NCBI RefSeq assembly: GCF_037975245.1
Contig: NC_092573.1
Span: 19,269,265-19,333,264, forward strand
Length of the DNA: 64,000 bases
Direction of reading: 5' to 3'
Origin: Apostichopus japonicus
Taxonomy: Eukaryota; Echinodermata; Holothuroidea; Aspidochirotida; Stichopodidae
Every line of letters starts with the position of its first letter. The stretch's first letter is position 1. Both the position numbers and the translations under genes were made by a program. Positions 51,256 to 62,990 of this stretch are shown here, in pieces. The notes under the pieces were generated by a model, which ran no database searches, had not been told where the DNA came from, and was given only the letters and a program-made list of their open reading frames with translations.

Positions 51256-53389
51256 TAACCAAACTCATTCATCCTGCCTGTCTATATGATATCACATAAA
51301 CAATGCGCAAAGAACTTTTTCCTTTTCTGTTATTTTCACCTCAAAATAGGCTACATATTTAACTGACAACACCGAGCTTTCTTCCGGGAATAAACAGTAG
51401 CGACATCGGTCATTCTGTCAGGATAATCATCTACATTGCAGCAAGTCACCAAACTCGACATCCGTTGAAAATTTCAGTTTTGGTTTAATCATGCAACTTT
51501 AATGGTAGAATATAAATTAATACAAATGTAACCGCTATCTCATTACTGGTAATATTTATAGACCGACAGTTAAAGACGCTGCTAAATATCTCCACTTTAT
51601 GCATTAATAATTAATGACATAAGTAATAATTAATAATTAATCATAAAACGATATGTTAACCTCGAAATATCAATGGACTAGGCATCAGTTCGATTTCTAT
51701 TTGTTTGTGTGCGTGAGTGCGTGTGTTTGTGTGTATTTATTTGGTACTGTTTATTATGTTAGTAAATGTTCACATTTTAGTACATGAAATACTTTTACAT
51801 TCTTTCTTCTTTTAATTTATGAAGACCTTCAGGCGATTCGAGATCATTTGAAAATAAATATTTAATGGAAGGTAAATTTATGGAGTTAAGTCAACACATT
51901 AAAAAGTAAGATTACCTTCTATGAAAGCTTATAATAGCTTTCACAATATATAATTTCCTCTCGGTGACAGAATCCGTGAAGAGACGCATAGTTCTTGGTT
52001 TGTTTTGTTGTTTTCTGTCGTCAAATAAAAAAGATACATGATTGAGTTTGGAGAAGCATGAAACTGTCACTTGGCGGCAAGAATTTGGGTTGATTTAGTA
52101 CAACCGTGAATGTTTGTGTGTCTTTGGTTCTAGGCAGGGCTTTGTTTCTATTTAAGAGCTTGTTATTACGTCTGAGAAATTAATGCACTCTTAATTAATA
52201 TCTGAAGGGTTATATGGTTGAAAGAAAGAATTTGAGTTTTATGGCGCTTAGGGTTAGTAAATACAGGTGACACTGAGGAATTTGCTATATATACCACGTG
52301 ATATTTGTATCTTTGAAACACTTCTTTGATTTTTGTCAGTTCGGGAGGCAAAGTTTTCCAAACCTACAATGTACTTATTCAAAATATAAGAATTGAAATT
52401 GATCAAACTAACGCCCCATCGATGTATTTTCCCGCCAAAAACGAAGAAGGTTCAAGAGATAAAGAAGTCTAAAATTTCAATAACAAAAACTATGATCACA
52501 CAACAAGTGACAAGTAACATTTTGATCCAACTGTCATCTTGATGGCTCGTTCTGTTGCTAAAATATAAAATTTTGAAATTTATTCATTTTATTCAGGTAA
52601 GTACATTGCGCAATCATTTGTGACGTTATGCATTGATACCACCTCAAACTTGCCCTATGTTTTCCATTATTTTTCACGGATGCAATGAGAACCCTAACTG
52701 AAAATCACTGTTTAGTTGTGATGAAGTCACGTGATCACACATTTCCAACATAAAATGATATGACGTCAGACAATTGAATTACTTTCCCTGCAGGTTATAT
52801 CATCATTTCAATTTTAGAAGAAAAACAAAGGCAGCTGTTGGTGTAGTCCGTGAATGACATCACAGGTTATTGCGCAATACACTCTTCCAAATAGAGTGAA
52901 TCTTTCCGGCAAATGAATGACGTCATCAACAAAATGGCTGATGAGCTACAAAAGTTTTGGTTTATCTCTAATATCATATACAGAAAGAAAACTGCGTTAC
53001 AAAGGTTTATGCCACAGCATTTAATATATGTTTTTCGCAAAGCATTTAACCTAAACAGATATAGGCTAAGTATACCACGAAACCCACCGAGTTAACAAAA
53101 TTCAAATAAGTTTATAAACTTTGCGAGTTGCCTTTTACATATCATTAACATAATTTACAAATCTGTCTGAGCGACGAAATATCTAAAGGACTGGATGAAA
53201 ATTTGGAGAAAACTAAGAAAACAAGGAGAAACGCATCAGTTAAAGAAATCTATAATTTCAATTAGTGAGTAATTATCGGTGCATTTTGGTCAAAATGCAA
53301 ACATACAATGTAGTATTGAAGAATGACTTTTGAAAGATTTTAGTTTTGATATGAGGAAAAGAGAAATTTGAGAACAATGTAATGTTTCT
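51256..53389. other. Non-coding AT-rich DNA, partly repetitive
   Basis: A TAATTAATAA palindromic stretch at about 51603-51648. The 52830-52865 segment (CAGCTG followed by CCGTGAATGACATCAC) resembles 62262-62285 in the same relative position to a downstream shared block, so part of this interval probably belongs to the same dispersed repeat. No gene seen. Confidence 0.45.
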
Positions 53390-53640
53390 AAAGCTGTTCC
53401 AGTTTTCAAGATATTCACCTATAAAATATACTAACCCTCCGGACGGCTCCTTTAAACTGACTGTGACGTCGGCTTCTCAGTACAAGCCAAAATGCTATCC
53501 AATGTTTAATAAATCCTAATCATTCGACCAAACCATGTTTTTTTAAAAAAAAGCCATATGAACAACAGGGCATCATTGGATACCATTCAAACACCAATCA
53601 TCCAATTGACAAATTCGTAACGCATTATTATCATGTTATT
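53390..53640 (+). repeat. Dispersed repeat family G, copy 1
   Basis: Collinear with 62735-62990. Shared blocks in order are AAGATATTCACC, CTCCTTTAA, AAACTGA, AATAAATCCTAATCA (versus ATAAATTCTAATAACTAAATCA), then TTCAAACACCAATCATCC (versus TTTCAACACCATTTATCC), and GACAAATTC. The identity is moderate, so the copies are old. No coding capacity is apparent. Confidence 0.6.
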
Positions 53641-53692
53641 AAAGAGTAAAGACCATATAGTCTTATGATGGCAATTGTATTGTGCATGTGTT

Positions 53693-53815
53693 TTGCATCT
53701 GAGGAACTGATTCAATGGTCTGTGCGTTAGACTTATAGTCCAGCCACTTTAATTGATGAGCCTCAGATGTTTAAAGGGGGTTATTTCTCAAGAATCAAAA
53801 GTGGTATATAACGAA
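53693..53815 (+). repeat. Dispersed repeat family F, copy 2
   Basis: TAGTCCAGCCACTTTAATTG followed by ATGAGCCTCAGATGTTTAAA matches copy 3 at 59148-59190 almost exactly, then both continue to AAAGTGG(T/C)AT. Confidence 0.7.
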
Positions 53816-55190
53816 ATACAACGTGGACTGGTACATCGCACTGACTTTAACGGTCTGTATCTCATTAAAATTATGTTTTTTTCCTGCAGCCATCCTGTAA
53901 ATCAATAGAGGGCTTTGAAGACACTTCTAGTATTCTAGTTTGCACTCCTTGGTAGCCTATACATAGCGATATGAAATATTGCTCGTAAATCACAAACATT
54001 CTTTTTCAGTCAAATTTTTCCCATGATGCCTTCAGCCTCACATTTTACATACAGCACAACAACCTCATTCTGTCTGTCTCTCTCTCTCCCTGTCTCTTTC
54101 CTCTCATTACATTTGACTTCATTCACTTTTCTCGTTACCGCACCCCCATCATCATTAAGTCCTGTCGGCGGCTCTTTGATCACTTATTCTATTTCCGTTC
54201 AGAGGAAATCCACCGCCATCATATTTCAGAGGTTATATTTTTTTCGTGAATCGTGAAGAAACAAATTAATCATTTGCTAGGAGAGTGATGAGTGTGTACC
54301 CAAATGAGTGATTATTCAAACTGATAAACACATCTATATGTATATAGATAGATATATATTCGGGTTGTAACACACCTGAGATACACAGAAGTCATCTAAT
54401 ATGGGCTAACACCTGCCGTCGCATGGATCATCGCCAGGTCAAAATTGGTGATAAAGTAAATCAAACACTGCAGCGAATCACTCAAATGGTCATTTGATAT
54501 CCAACTTCCAAAAAAAAAAAATATGATATGAGATAAATGATTTTGAGATATTTTAGTTATTGGACTTGTGCAGAGGATTTGTATTGATAACAGTTTGTGG
54601 TTTTGACTTTTCTTTATTTTTAGCTGACTTCTAACTCGACAGAAAGATACCCTATATATATACTATTCTAATAACTCTCTTTATCATGTATGTATTGATA
54701 TTTTACATATAAAGGGGCAACATACAGGTATTCTTTCTCCTCCACAAATGAGCTAGCATCACCAAAACTAGCCGCAAAAAAAGTAAAAAAAATGTATTGC
54801 ATTTTCATTCTTATAGCTTCCTCAAAATCTTAAAATAATTTGAAGGAAAATACTACCAGAAACGTTACCGATTTGCAGCAAACTTAAATTTGGTGAAAAT
54901 AGAGTGAGAGAGAGAGTACCTTCCAAGGAGCGAAGTCTTACGAAGTTCAGACCTTTTTATACGCTATGCTGCTCTTGGTATATTTCAAATACATACAATA
55001 ATACAAATACATACATAATGGGTTCTGCGAAACCAGATTGCTTCACGGATGACGGTATTTGTTGCACAGTACGCGCCTCTCCGTCGTGCAACACATACAG
55101 TGCCCTTGTATAGCTATTGCGTATGACCCCTGCCCCTCCCCCATCGCCATGCTGTACGGGAATATTAATATCCGTTCATATCTAGCTATA
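53816..55190. other. Non-coding DNA, no gene seen
   Basis: Pyrimidine tract at about 54070-54130. Otherwise ordinary AT-rich sequence. Confidence 0.5.
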
Positions 55191-55744
55191 CAGGTGCGTA
55201 TCCAGGGGGGGGGGGCGTTGGGGGCGCGCGCCCCCCGGGTAAGAAAAAGAGAAGAGAAAAAAAGCGAAGAAAAAAGGAAAAAAGAGGGGAAAAAAGAGGA
55301 GGAGGAGAGGAAGGAAGGGAAAAGAAAAAGAAGAAAGAGAGAAAAAGGAGAAAAAGAGGGAGTAAAAGCAAAACGCGAAGACACCGGGAAGAGAAAGAAG
55401 AACAGTGACATCATTACAGCGCTGAAGGGTAGCCAGTGACGGATCAATGATTTCGTAAAAGTGTGACTCACCCTACCCCTTACACCGACAACTCCACGTT
55501 TTGACGTTTCCATTTTCCTCTCTCACTAATGATCTATATATATACTATATATGGTCTATCATAACGCGTGTGTAGAATTGTGCTATGAAACCAACTGTGG
55601 CTGGTCTCGAACTCGACCGTGTCGTCGGGGAACATGACGCATTTTGGGATGTGGGCGACCGCCCGCCCCCCCCCCATTCAGCATTTTTTTAAATGATATC
55701 GCTAAGTAATTTCAAAATAGAAAGTGCTTAGAGGCAACTTACAA

Positions 55745-55894
55745 GGCATGGGAAGTGTCATTTCCAGCGATCCGGGAGACATTTTCGGCCAAAATTTGCT
55801 TGTACGCTTCGCGCCAACCTATGGTGGCGTTACGCTTAGATAATTTGCCTACAGGCTTCGCCCCTCCCTTGGCAAATTCCTCGCTACGCGCCTG
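55745..55894. mobile_element. Right end of a hAT-like element sharing a palindromic core
   Basis: The segment runs from GTGTCATTTCCAGCGATC to CTACGCGCCTG, where the last 11 bp mirror the CAGGCGCGTA terminus. It contains TTGTACGCTTCGCGCCAACC then TATGGTGGCG, the core shared with 56516-56555 and 57211-57255. The matching left end was not found. Confidence 0.55.
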
Positions 55895-56243
55895 TTCGAA
55901 TTTGTAACGCAAACAGCAGATATACATCATATCAGTGAGCATGAAAATGGCGTTCCAGGATGAAAAGCCTCAAAACTGTCCGACTTGCCTGAAAAAATAA
56001 CCAAAAATTTTTGCGCGCTTCGCGCGCGAAAAACGTGTTCATGTTAATATCATATAAGCAAGCATCGGTTATTACATCGCATGCCATCATGTACCGTACG
56101 GTAAAATTGATCAGTATACCGCGGGATGCTAATGTAAACAACGACATGTCTCATGTAGATGTATAAAAAGCATGGAGGTCCAATTATGTCAAAACTCTCT
56201 TTTACATTAGTAATGGCGAATTAGGGCCTGCACCCCCGCCGCG

Positions 56244-56619
56244 CAGTGGCGGAGCGTCCATATGGTCAGGGGGCGGATGCCCCCCTGACGGACTCAAATG
56301 GACTGCTGGCGCCTTTTTCAGCTCTTTACCACTTTTTACTTATTCTAGATTATTGACTTTTTTATTGCGCTCTCATATACTTATTGACATTTGTCACATT
56401 TTGTTCGTGTAATTTGGCGATAACACCTTATTCTTCGTTTATCTGCAAATTAGCCAGGCCCGGAAAGGGTCATTTCCGGCGATCTAGGGAGTATCTTTAC
56501 TCAAAAATTTTATGTACGCTACGCGCCAACCAATGGTGGCGCTCCGCTTAGATAGTGTCGAAAGCGCCCCTTCAGACCATTCTCTCCACTCCTGACCAAT
56601 ACCCCTAGCTCCGCCAGTG
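56244..56619. mobile_element. Complete non-autonomous hAT-like element, 376 bp, perfect 8-bp TSD
   Basis: CCGCCGCG at 56236-56243 is repeated exactly at 56620-56627. The left end reads CAGTGGCGGAGC and the reverse complement of the right end CACTGGCGGAGC (one mismatch in 12); GGTCAGG recurs a few bases further in on both sides. Beginning 21 bp inside the left end, GTCAGGGGG (56265-56273) and CCCCCTGAC (56281-56289) form a 9-bp stem. Near the right end is the shared core with GCGCCA and TGGCGC arms. No coding capacity. The insertion lies in sequence that, read on the minus strand from 56642, begins CATAGGCGTAGG, itself like a hAT terminus, so this is a transposon inside a transposon. Confidence 0.85.
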
Positions 56620-57155
56620 CCGCCGCGCCTCCTACGCCTATGTGTGTAGTGTTCGCTTTCGGAAATATCTGCTATTTTTTCATTTCCTTCAACCAAGTTT
56701 TATAATAGCCGTTATAACAGGTTTTAATATTTCTACACCAATAAATTAACTGTGTCTGAATTTTCGAAAATTTCTGACCAACATTCTACATCACACTTCC
56801 CTCTACTCGTGCAATTTTGACCGGTCTGTTAGGGGTTGAAGGAAGTTTTTTCTATATTGGTTGTCCATAGATGAAATTTTGTTCAACATTATGGGTATGT
56901 TTTGAAGTGAGTTTATTCACGAGAAATGTGAATTTTCAAATTCGGAACAAATATGGGGCTTAAAACCTTGAAAAGTGGGGCTGACGGGTATTGTGGGCCG
57001 GGACGTAGAATCACCTACAAAAGCAAAGACCCACAGGAGATGCGATCAGGTCGAACATGATGTGTGCCGGGTTCAAAAAGGTTATGGATGGAAAAAAAAA
57101 ACTATTAGGAAATACTTGGTTCTCAGGCAAAAGTGTACATATGGTTGGTCATTTC

Positions 57156-57297
57156 AGGCCGAGAAGTGCCGTTTCCGGTGATCTGGGGGGTTTCAAAACA
57201 AGAAATTTTCTTGTACGCTGCGCGCCAACCGATGGTGGCGCTCCGCTTAGATAGTAATTCGCGCCCCCCGGGTTTGAAAATCCTGGATACGCGCCTG
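57156..57297. mobile_element. Right terminal region of the composite hAT-like element
   Basis: Third occurrence of the shared core: GTGCCGTTTCCGGTGATCTG, then TTGTACGCTGCGCGCCAACC and GATGGTGGCGCTCCGCTTAG. It ends TCCTGGATACGCGCCTG, the inverted complement of the left terminus at 55191. Confidence 0.7.
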
Positions 57298-57594
57298 CTA
57301 TATATGCTATGATAATTTTTTTTAAACAAAATTTATTATCAAAATACAGCAAACTTTAATAAGTAAGAAACTAAAGATACATTCAAGTATGAATGATGTT
57401 GATTCATCTTATGACGATGTAAAAATACCAGTGCACTGATATAATGTAGGTGTGTTACATATAGTTAATGATATAACTTGTGCTGTAGTGATCATATCGA
57501 TGTTTAAATTTAATACCTTTTACACGCATGTACGTATGATGATATAGTATTGTTATAGCTTTTATGTAATTTCAGTTTGTATAGTGATCATGTC

Positions 57595-58365
57595 TAGGTA
57601 TCTGCTATGGATGATATAGTGACACACTGTAATGAGCATAGATCTGGTATATCATTAATGCTATAGCACACACTGTAATTATGGTATGTCTGGTACGTTA
57701 ATGCCATACAACACACCATGATTATAATAACTCATGCCCGATTTTAGGCTATAGTACACACTGTAATGATGGTATACCTGGTGTAGATTTTCGGCTATAT
57801 CACACACTGTAATGACAGTGTATCTGGTATAGGTTTTCAGCTATGACACACACTGTTATGATGATATATCTGGTACAGGTTTTCTGCTATAACACACTGT
57901 AATAATGGTATATCTGGTATAGGTTTTCGGATATAGCACACACTGTAATGATGATATATCTGGCGCAGGTTTTCGGCTATAGTACACAGTGTAATGATGG
58001 TGTATGTGGTATAGGTTTTCGGCTATAGCACACACTGTAATGATGGTATATCTGGTATATTGGATTACTGCTAAAACACACACAGTAAAAAGATATATCT
58101 GGTATAGGCCTATATAGTTTTTGTGCCATAACACACTGTAATGATGGTATATCTGGTATAGGTTTTCGGCTATAGCATACACTGTAATGATGTTATATCT
58201 GGTGCAGGTTTTCGGCTATAGCACACAGTGTAATGATGATATATATATCTGGTACTGGTTTTCGGCTATAGCACACACTGGAATAGTGGTATAAAAAAAA
58301 ATATCTGGTATAGGCCTTTATAGTGTTTGTGCCATAACACACTGTAATGGTGCTACATTTGTTAT
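57595..58365 (+). repeat. 46-47-bp-period minisatellite, about 15 units
   Basis: Consensus TATAGCACACACTGTAATGA followed by TGGTATATCTGGTATAGGTT and TTCGGC. Units are individually diverged, some truncated, and a few carry AGGCCTATATAGTTTTTGTG in place of the usual end. The minus-strand frames with repeated YSRKP/ITVC residues come from this array and are not genes. Confidence 0.9.
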
Positions 58366-59115
58366 AGCGTTTGTGCGAACATGGTTTCATGCTCGTAGGT
58401 TTGGCAAGAGCTACGCAGGCCATGAAACTAGTGACCAGGTGGCAAGTTCGGTAAAGCTGGTTTACTCCAACCCACCACCCTTCTTTGCAGCTTAATTGCC
58501 AAAGAGTCGACATGTAGTTTAGAGTAAACAGCAAACGATAAGGACACTGTTTGTCTTAAACGGACCTACGAACGGATATACACCAGGAGAGCTGATAAGC
58601 CACATGACCACCGCCCAATTTACAGATTAGCAGTAATATTCCAATTTTGATCAATGACTTCCTTTACACCTAATGTACTCGTCGCTGACAAAATAGAGTC
58701 ATAGGTATGGGAACAAATGGTGGGCGGGCGTGAGGGGGGGGGGGTAGGGAAAGCTGCACCTTTTCACAATATGGGGCAGGAGGGACAGCTCCTGTCCCAT
58801 AACACAACCTTCCCTAACTATGGATACACCCCATGGTGTTGCTGCGTCATTCAGCCATATCTTACGATGGTAACAACCGTCAAATTAATCAATTTAGTTT
58901 CTTATTTCCAAAATAATTCTTGACGTGCCTTGAAAAATGTACGAACACTCTTGGACAAAACTTCAAATATCCTTATAAAAATAAAATCGTTACATATTTG
59001 TTAAAATAAAGTGCAATCACATGTTGGGCACCTACAGCAAAAAATAAAATAAGTCTGGTTACAGGATGTTCAGATGTAACATGCATATGTTAACACAGTT
59101 CTTTTTATTCTTTTC
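58366..59115. other. Non-coding DNA, no gene seen
   Basis: A poly(G) run at about 58733-58744. The stretch 58390-58500 (GCAAGAGCTACGCAGGCCAT and onwards) is less AT-rich but opens no convincing frame. Confidence 0.45.
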
Positions 59116-59215
59116 CTAATAATAGTAAAGGTGACTTCAGACTTAGCAGTCCAGCCACTTTAATGGATGAGCCTCAGATGTTTAAAGGTCAAAGGTCGAA
59201 AGTGGCATAGAAATA
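59116..59215 (+). repeat. Dispersed repeat family F, copy 3
   Basis: AGTCCAGCCACTTTAATGGA followed by TGAGCCTCAGATGTTTAAAG; closest to copy 2. An AAAGGTCAAAGGTCGAAAGT segment follows, with a small internal AAAGGTC duplication. Confidence 0.7.
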
Positions 59216-61764
59216 TTTTGCCTATAAACTTGTTCTTTAACACAAATGCAAACATTAATGACATATATCAAATGAATGTTGGGCATATGTATGTATGCAT
59301 GTGGCATGTATGTTGCATGTGGGCAATGTTGTTGGGCAATGTATGTTGTGCATGTTTGTTGGGGCTACAGTAAATATATATTTGAATGAACTAGAGTGGG
59401 TCAACACGCTGGGCCCAAAGTGGGACCTAGCATACCATAGCGGGGCTATGCAGAATTTAAGTGAACTATCAGGGATCGATAGTGATTAAATCTGGACTTT
59501 GAAGGGTCCAATGTAAACTACAGTTATAGTCTTGAAGACTAAAATAAACGGACTAAAATGTAAAGGTCTGGAGATATTTATTTGTAAAGATATACTTGTT
59601 GGTTGTAACGGACGGACAAGTCGAACATGTTTTCAACACATGTTGTTCACTCTTTACACAATGTCCTTTGATCTCTTCTTTTAGTTTCTTTTTTCTTTCT
59701 TTTTTTCTTAGGGAGGGGAAGGGAGGGGTGGAGGTTCAAACCAAGATGTAAGCCAATCTTCAATATCAATAATGAAATCAAGCATTGCCAACTGTTTAAA
59801 CTTAAATTTCCACAAGTTATATTTTCACTTCAATATGAAATGTTATTGTAATCTATAGGAGAGCGTAGCTTGATACCTTCACGTTTATATACTATTAGTT
59901 CGAACAAATTTATATTGACCTGTTTCTAGGAAAGGATACTCCACTGTATAAGCAAGCATAAGGGTAAGGTTTCCATGGTATAAGGAAATATATACGCCTT
60001 CAGACGGCATTTATAAAAAGTTCGTAAATACTTGCCAACCAGTAAAAAAAGTATTTTACGATCTGCTTTGTTCGTTAGTACACACTCCGTGGTTCCTAGA
60101 ATGGTCACACTATACTTCAGCGGACCTGGCGGACCGTACAGCACCTACCGATAAAATGAGGAAAGTCAACATCATATAAAATCTATAAAAAGGAAAGAAA
60201 AGAAAAGAAAAGAGGTTAGTGTACTTAATTATCTTTGAATTTCATCCCGTTGAGTCGAATCCCTGGCAAATGGATAACCTAATGAAATCCACAGATCTAT
60301 CACATTAGCCAAGCTGTCAACAACACGCTATGTAAATAAGTTGATCCCTTAGATGGTGCCGCCACACGAACAAGCTGGGGTGTTGGTTAAAAAAGAGCAA
60401 ATTGCTACTAACTACCTTCCTTTGATCTCTATATGTCCTTAAGTTATTCTCGTGATTTTCAATACATCTGTTTCCGCAACCTCTTCAAATCTGTGTTATT
60501 GACACATCCTATCAAACACTGAGCCCGTTGATACTTAATTTGTCGATTCACCTGTAATTAAAAGGCATCAGGGTACTTAGGATCCGTGTAGTATCAGCAC
60601 ACATAAGAAGTATTATATTAAAAGCCTACACTAACATAGAACGGTGTGTACATACGTATACAGGGGCGTCATGGATAGCAAAAAGTCAAATCGAATTTTT
60701 AAGAGCATTTGCATTTTCACCGTTTTATTATATACGTGCCATTCACTGCAGCTGCAGTCAATATTTCGAATGCATGGCGTCATCAGATTTGAAACCCAAT
60801 TTTAGGTCCATATAGTTGTTGTCTGATGGGCTATGACGTCTTTGGATTAAGGGTGAACGAGGGGTCCGGAAGGAGAGGGGAGGGGGAGGAGGGGAATTTA
60901 TTTCACGAACAAAATATCATTATTACTATTTTCAAGTTGGCAAAAGCATGGTGTGATCGGAATCACCTGTATAACCTCGTTCCCTCGGCTACGCACCCAG
61001 CTCATTAAAAATGGGACAGGCCTATGCATAATTATATACTCACATACGCACGTGGCTATATACACTTACTTTAACATTCAACGAGGCTTACATATATTGT
61101 TTTCATGAACGTTGTCAAGTAAACGTGGACGTAGGAGTTTTCTTTTTCGACTTGAATAGTGTTTGAAACACTTTGAAGCAGTGATAAAGCGGCTTCATTA
61201 AGAATGGGGCATTTAACTGTCTATCACGGTACTGATATAACATATATTAGAACAACAGCCTACACCACACAAAATCAACGTGTACATTTAGTGCAACTTT
61301 AAGCTCACCTACCTACATGGATATATAAATATATACATATTTATATGCGAAGTACATGTATGTATAAAGATATATAGATACATATCTATATATAGTAGCG
61401 ACTGCAACAACTATCAGTCTCTGTTCTGCATACATAAAGGATCACTTTTCAGTCGCAACCATCATGGGAAAGTAAGATAAGGTATCTTGTCATTTTAAAT
61501 GACAATACCAATCAGTTCTTAAGACTGTATAGTGTACAGTATTGTAACACACACTTACATATTTATATATATGAAGGGAAATAACAACTTGTGCGCCAAG
61601 TTTGCAATAGTGTCATTACTGTAAGTCAAATTCAAAGACAGAATTAACTTAAGTTCTGGCATCTGTTAAAAAACAACAAAATAAAACGTATCACTGCCTC
61701 TGATTGAAACATCAATAGAAAGTGTGACAGTTGTTATCTTGTAACTGTTGTTTTGTTTTCTTAG
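59216..61764. other. Non-coding DNA, no gene seen
   Basis: ATGT/GCATGT short tandem at about 59285-59360, a GGGAGGGG tract at about 59712-59732, AAAGA repeats at 60188-60212 and an isolated hAT-like terminus CAGGGGCGTC at 60661 without a partner. A TA-rich stretch lies at 61318-61395. Confidence 0.5.
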
Positions 61765-62047
61765 CATGTGGCTCGATGATGTCATATTTAGACTTGATCA
61801 AGTCTTCAATCTTGACTGTGAAAGAAAATTAAATCATTTATGTCTCCTTAATGGAACAAGATATTGTTTTAGCTGCTTGGGAATGTTCTTCAAGACAGAT
61901 TTTCACACATCAAATGGGCTTATAACTTCTTTAACAAAAATGTTGGAAATTTACTGCAACTTTACGACAAAACCACATCCTCATAGCATAATTGCATGTT
62001 TAAATATTTTAATCTTCGAAGTTGGTGATAGTTTGTGTATTCATCAG
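61765..62047 (+). CDS. Candidate exon, product unknown
   Basis: An acceptor-like TTGTTTTGTTTTCTTAG ends at 61764 and a donor CAG/GTAACA begins at 62048. Between them one frame is open for 94 codons, and it continues to a TAA at 62090. It begins MWLDDVIFRLDQVFNLDCE and includes CLLNGTRYCFSCLGMFF and CNFTTKPHPHSIIACL. It is cysteine-rich and has no recognised domain. The DNA at both ends carries GATGATGTCAT motifs also found in the dispersed repeats of this window, so the frame may be repeat-derived. An ATG lies one base after the acceptor. Confidence 0.2.
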
Positions 62048-62734
62048 GTAACAGCAGAGCTACTAATGATGTCATCACCGCAATTCATTTAAAAAACTAT
62101 TGAACTCACTTATTGACAGAGGGAAATAATATTTGTACAATAAAAGGTTCCGTTTTGATGAAATGGGGACTATAACAGCTAAGTAAACATTCTAAATGTA
62201 TCAAATTTCAAGGATAAATAAACAAGAATATTATAAAAGAAAAATATAAACTTATTGAAGAACAGCTGCCGTGATGACATCACGGACCACCCACTGTGAT
62301 TTAATTTCTGGAGTAAAGGAGGAATTATCCTGTCGCAGTTAGTCAACCAAAGAGTTTCTTTTCTTTCTTTCAATTTTTTTTAATTTTAATTTTTGTTATG
62401 GCTGGATACTCATAGGAAGGTGGTATTGCCAGAGCTGGGGCTCCCCCATCCCAAGTGAAGTAAGCTTTCCCCCTTCTTCTGGCTGGGTCTAGTCCTTTCT
62501 TTTCGTTTACGCTTTCAGTCGGAGAAATGATTTGCTCGATTGGGCTTGTGTCTCAACCCACCCCCCCCCCCCCATATGTCGTAAGAGACAGGCTATGAAG
62601 ATGTGGAATATTTTTGTCTTCAAATGTTACGTGTTACATCGTCTGTGATCGGGATATTCCTTTGAAGGAATCACTTCAAACAAACAGAAATGTAAAGTTT
62701 TGGTAGGTCATAGCTCAAACGGACTATCTGAGTA
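62048..62734. other. Non-coding DNA, partly repetitive
   Basis: Near-palindromic GCCGTGATGACATCACGG at 62269-62286 is related to the 52830-52865 segment. A poly(C) run at about 62559-62572. No gene seen. Confidence 0.45.
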
Positions 62735-62990
62735 CTATAGTAATGTTTATGTGGCTATTACGATTTTTAAGATATTCACCTTTAAATTATTCTAAATGTC
62801 ATGTGGACTGCTCCTTTAAGGCTAAACTGATTATGGCCACTCGATGCAGGCCAGATTAGTAATGTCATCTTTTGTTTTATAAATTCTAATAACTAAATCA
62901 ACTTACGTAAAAGAGAGGAGAGCACCCTTGTATGACATTTCAACACCATTTATCCTTGACAAATGTTAAACACGTTGTAAGCATGTTACA
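62735..62990 (+). repeat. Dispersed repeat family G, copy 2
   Basis: Collinear partner of 53390-53640, starting near TTTTTAAGATATTCACC and passing GGACTGCTCCTTTAAGGC and CATTTCAACACCATTTATCC. Confidence 0.6.

Larger units (their letters stand above)
55191..57297. mobile_element. Composite hAT-like element with nested insertions
   Basis: The left end CAGGTGCGTATCCAGG and the reverse complement of the right end, CAGGCGCGTATCCAGG, differ at a single position of 16. Both are followed by a G-rich block containing CCCGGG/GGGGCGCG. The 5 bp just outside each end are CTATA, which could be a short target duplication, although the full 8 bp do not match. Inside the left end there is a perfect palindrome GGGGGCGCGCGCCCCC at 55220-55235 and then a nearly pure purine tract (about 55242-55402). 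The interior holds a separate complete element (56244-56619) and another element end (to 55894). No transposase frame was recognised. It may be one element with insertions or two ends of different copies. Confidence 0.55.

Noticed and set aside
50957-51289. 110-codon Cys/Leu/Ser/Val-rich frame
   Set aside because: Encoded by the (CTGT)n array.
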